The notes below the pieces were generated by a model. That model was not told the origin of the DNA, searched no databases, and worked only from the letters and a program-made list of their open reading frames with translations. A DNA stretch of 64,000 nt from JAJDTQ01 sp963422385 (lineage in GTDB: Bacteria; Desulfobacterota; Binatia; UBA9968; JAJDTQ01), in NCBI GenBank assembly GCA_963422385.1, contig OY729432.1, positions 248,001-312,000 of the forward strand, read 5' to 3'. A program made the translations under genes and the position numbers. Of the stretch, positions 61,873-64,000 are shown piece by piece (within the stretch, counting starts at the first letter, position 1; every line of letters begins with the position of its first letter).

Positions 61873-64000
61873 CTAGGCCGCCAGCATTCTGTGGTAACGG
61901 TCCCGCAGGCGCTGCAGATGATAACGATGGACTCCGTAGATCAACAGCAGGCCCACCAGGACGATGGCGTAGTTCAGATACTCCCGGAATGCCTTCTGCT
62001 CGCGCGTCATGGGCACGAGCGTTCGCGCGAAGTGTGCACGGCTCCGAATCGACAGCAGCGCGCGGTCCTCCAATGCCCAGTCCACCACGTTCTCCAGGAA
62101 CTGCAACGAGTTGACGAACCGGTCGTTGGCGGCGGCACGGGAGAGCTGCAGCGTCTGGTCGGTGAACGATTCATTGGACCCGATGAGGATGATGCGGGCT
62201 GATTCCGGCGACTTGTCGATCATTCCGGTCACCACCGGCTCATCCTTTTCTTCCGCGGGAGCCTGGGCCTCTTCACCGCCCGAAGGCGCCGGCTTCTCCT
62301 CACCCTCTTCCTTGGCCAGCAGCGGCGATTCCTTGCCCGTATAGTAGGAGCGGAAGACCCCCTCCACCACCGCAGCCAGCACATGACCCTTGGGTTGGCC
62401 CTCCTTCTCGAATCCGAGATCGGGATGGACCTTGTAGTCGGGATGCACCTTCAGGGAGTCCGACACCCAGGAGGCATCGGAACTCGTGAGCAGCGGCGTG
62501 GTGGCGGTGACACCGGGCTCGTCGTCGGGAACCGTGAGCGGCGAAGCCCAGCTCACGGTCAACTGCGGTAGTCTGGCGGTAATGGGGTTATCCTGGTTAA
62601 GGCCCGCGCCTCTGACGTCCACGAAATAGGGGTACGGCACGAGCTGGAGCTCGCGGACCGTGAAAGCGCCCGCCTTCCGGTTCACGAATACCGGGAAAGG
62701 CTCGTTCCGCGGATCCAGCACCAAGGTCTTCCGGACGGTCAGGCCGTAGTGCTCCAGCAGCGGCTCCAGACCGGAGGTGTGCCGGGAGGCGGCCAGGCCG
62801 GCTCGGGTGCGCGCCACGGTATAGGGTGAGGTCAACAAGGCCACGGAGCCGCCCTTCATGAGAAATTGATCCACGGCAAACCGCTGCTTCGGCGTCAGTT
62901 CCCTGGGAGCCGCGAGCAACAGCAGATCCACGTTTTCCGGCACCAGCCCGGACTTCAGGTCCACTTCCGCGATGCGATAGTTCTCCCGCAGTTTTTGCGC
63001 CAGAAAGCGGAACTGTCTGTCCGGCGGCCGGGGACGGGTGCCCGGCTGCTGTGGTTCCGGCGGCGGGGAATGGAAACCGATGGTCTTGATGAACCCCGGA
63101 GCGAACCTCCGTAGCGCCGCCTCGACGCTCCGCCGGGCGGCCTCCTGGTTCAGCTTGCCGGGCATGGGCACCTGCACGGTCGTGCCGTTGTTCTTCATGA
63201 CCATGTAGAAGTAGAACCGCTTCGGATCGAAGGGGCCCGCAGCCATGGGCCGGAAGCCGTACCGGTCGGCAAGTTGCTTGGCCACCGCGGCGCCCTTGGC
63301 CTCGGGATCGATGATCTCGTACCTGAACTTTCCTCCGGACTCCTTGCGGAGTTCCTTCAAAGACGCCATCAACTGCGATCTGAAGAGCGCAATGGACTTC
63401 GGCAACTTGTCTTCCGAGGAAATGTACCCCCGGAAGTCCACCGGGTGATCGATGCCGGCGAAGAGCGCTCCGATGTCCTGAAAGCCGTACAGCACCTTCT
63501 TGATGCCCCGGGCGAGGTCGTACTCGAGATTCCGCAAGCGGACTTCCGTTCCTGTCCGTCCCGCCTTTATCTCGATGAGATCCGTGAACCGCAGCACTTC
63601 GTGCTTGTCGCCGTACTGGAGCAGCAGGTCGAAATAGGAGTTGACCAGCGAGGTTTGATAACGGTCGGCGGTCCGGAACGGGATGGGACGGATGGCGTAG
63701 CGCTGGTTGGCCTCCTCCTCCAGATCGGGCTCCTCCCGGGGATCCACGAACTCGGCGCGCACCCGGCCGCCGCTGATGGACTCGATCTCGCGAATGGTAT
63801 CGCGGATCCGGGGCACCAGCGGCGCCAGCACCGGATGGGTCCGGGCGCTGAAATAACCCCGGATGAGCAGCGGCTCCTGCAACTGGCCGATGATGTCGCG
63901 CGTCGCCCGGGAGATGGAGTAGTCCCTTCCCTCGGTGAGATCCACGCGCGCGGTCACGCCGCGATGGAGCCAGAAGTTGGCCAGGACGAAGTTGAGCATG
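61873..64000 (-). CDS. GldG-family ABC-associated membrane protein (5' end outside window)
   Basis: At least 708 residues are visible; the frame is still open at the window edge, so the true start probably lies beyond. The GldG/ABC_transp_aux pattern is present: LTEGRDYSISRATRDIIGQL, LLIRGYFSARTHPVLAPLVPRIRDTIREI, then the long beta/alpha domain with DLLLLAAPRELTPKQRFAVDQFLMKGG. A C-terminal membrane helix (YAIVLVGLLLIYGVHRY) anchors it. A Pro/Glu/Ala-rich insert lies near residues 540-590. It precedes the DUF4340 gene. An ABC ATPase and a permease are expected upstream. Confidence 0.88.
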   Translation of the reverse strand, partial: MLNFVLANFWLHRGVTARVDLTEGRDYSISRATRDIIGQLQEPLLIRGYFSARTHPVLAPLVPRIRDTIREIESISGGRVRAEFVDPREEPDLEEEANQRYAIRPIPFRTADRYQTSLVNSYFDLLLQYGDKHEVLRFTDLIEIKAGRTGTEVRLRNLEYDLARGIKKVLYGFQDIGALFAGIDHPVDFRGYISSEDKLPKSIALFRSQLMASLKELRKESGGKFRYEIIDPEAKGAAVAKQLADRYGFRPMAAGPFDPKRFYFYMVMKNNGTTVQVPMPGKLNQEAARRSVEAALRRFAPGFIKTIGFHSPPPEPQQPGTRPRPPDRQFRFLAQKLRENYRIAEVDLKSGLVPENVDLLLLAAPRELTPKQRFAVDQFLMKGGSVALLTSPYTVARTRAGLAASRHTSGLEPLLEHYGLTVRKTLVLDPRNEPFPVFVNRKAGAFTVRELQLVPYPYFVDVRGAGLNQDNPITARLPQLTVSWASPLTVPDDEPGVTATTPLLTSSDASWVSDSLKVHPDYKVHPDLGFEKEGQPKGHVLAAVVEGVFRSYYTGKESPLLAKEEGEEKPAPSGGEEAQAPAEEKDEPVVTGMIDKSPESARIILIGSNESFTDQTLQLSRAAANDRFVNSLQFLENVVDWALEDRALLSIRSRAHFARTLVPMTREQKAFREYLNYAIVLVGLLLIYGVHRYHLQRLRDRYHRMLAA

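Overview
The window reads as a GC-rich bacterial chromosome segment of deltaproteobacterial type. One minus-strand block runs ispE, spoVG, tRNA-Gln, prs, rplY, pth, hppA, rpsF, rpsR, a DUF2232 gene and rplI, close to the order seen in Geobacter-like genomes. The catabolic genes (UbiD, amidohydrolase, TPP decarboxylase pair, LLM oxidoreductase) and the PuuD-like protein resemble content of uncultured, often sponge- or soil-associated lineages such as Tectomicrobia. That lineage is an inference; no rRNA is present to settle it.

Layout. 1-7.2 kb is an accessory patch: a cut IS5-family transposase, a RelB/YafQ toxin-antitoxin pair, a broken Phd/VapC pair and a 2014-residue helicase with DUF1998, nuclease-like and S24/LexA-like regions. 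7.3-15.4 kb is the housekeeping block, in which spoVG carries an in-frame TGA. 15.5-21.6 kb is a minus-strand catabolic cluster (two-subunit TPP decarboxylase, amidohydrolase, UbiD, two near-identical zinc alcohol dehydrogenases). 21.7-30.3 kb holds an LLM flavin oxidoreductase, a VOC protein, a glutathione-reductase-like enzyme, a cytochrome c convergent with a PuuD-like membrane protein, a family-B DNA polymerase with degraded catalytic motifs, a PAC2 protein and a cytochrome c'.

30.3-47.3 kb is a defence island: a frameshifted UPF0175 gene, a HerA-like ATPase, a type I restriction-modification locus (hsdM, fic, hsdM-tail remnant, hsdS, hsdR), a UvrD C-terminal fragment, a three-gene CBASS operon (patatin phospholipase, CD-NTase, E2-like protein with SEC-C motif), a divergent XRE/ImmA pair, and fragments of a class II aldolase and an OLD nuclease. 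47.5-52.4 kb is the haem operon ccsA-hemA-hemC-hemD-hemB. 52.5-59.3 kb contains a LysM transglycosylase divergent from a MacAB-TolC-type operon whose adaptor carries an N-terminal cytoplasmic PAS domain. The end holds a secreted unknown, a cysteine-dioxygenase-like cupin, and the DUF4340 and GldG-type parts of an ABC-associated operon that runs out of the window.

How the genes connect: the haem genes and ccsA supply cofactor and assembly for the c-type cytochromes seen here. The TPP decarboxylase/amidohydrolase/UbiD/dehydrogenase cluster looks like one decarboxylation and oxidation pathway of unknown substrate. The strongest candidates for new biology are the helicase-nuclease-S24 fusion, the PAS-MacA fusion, the apparently inactivated polymerase B and the interrupted spoVG.
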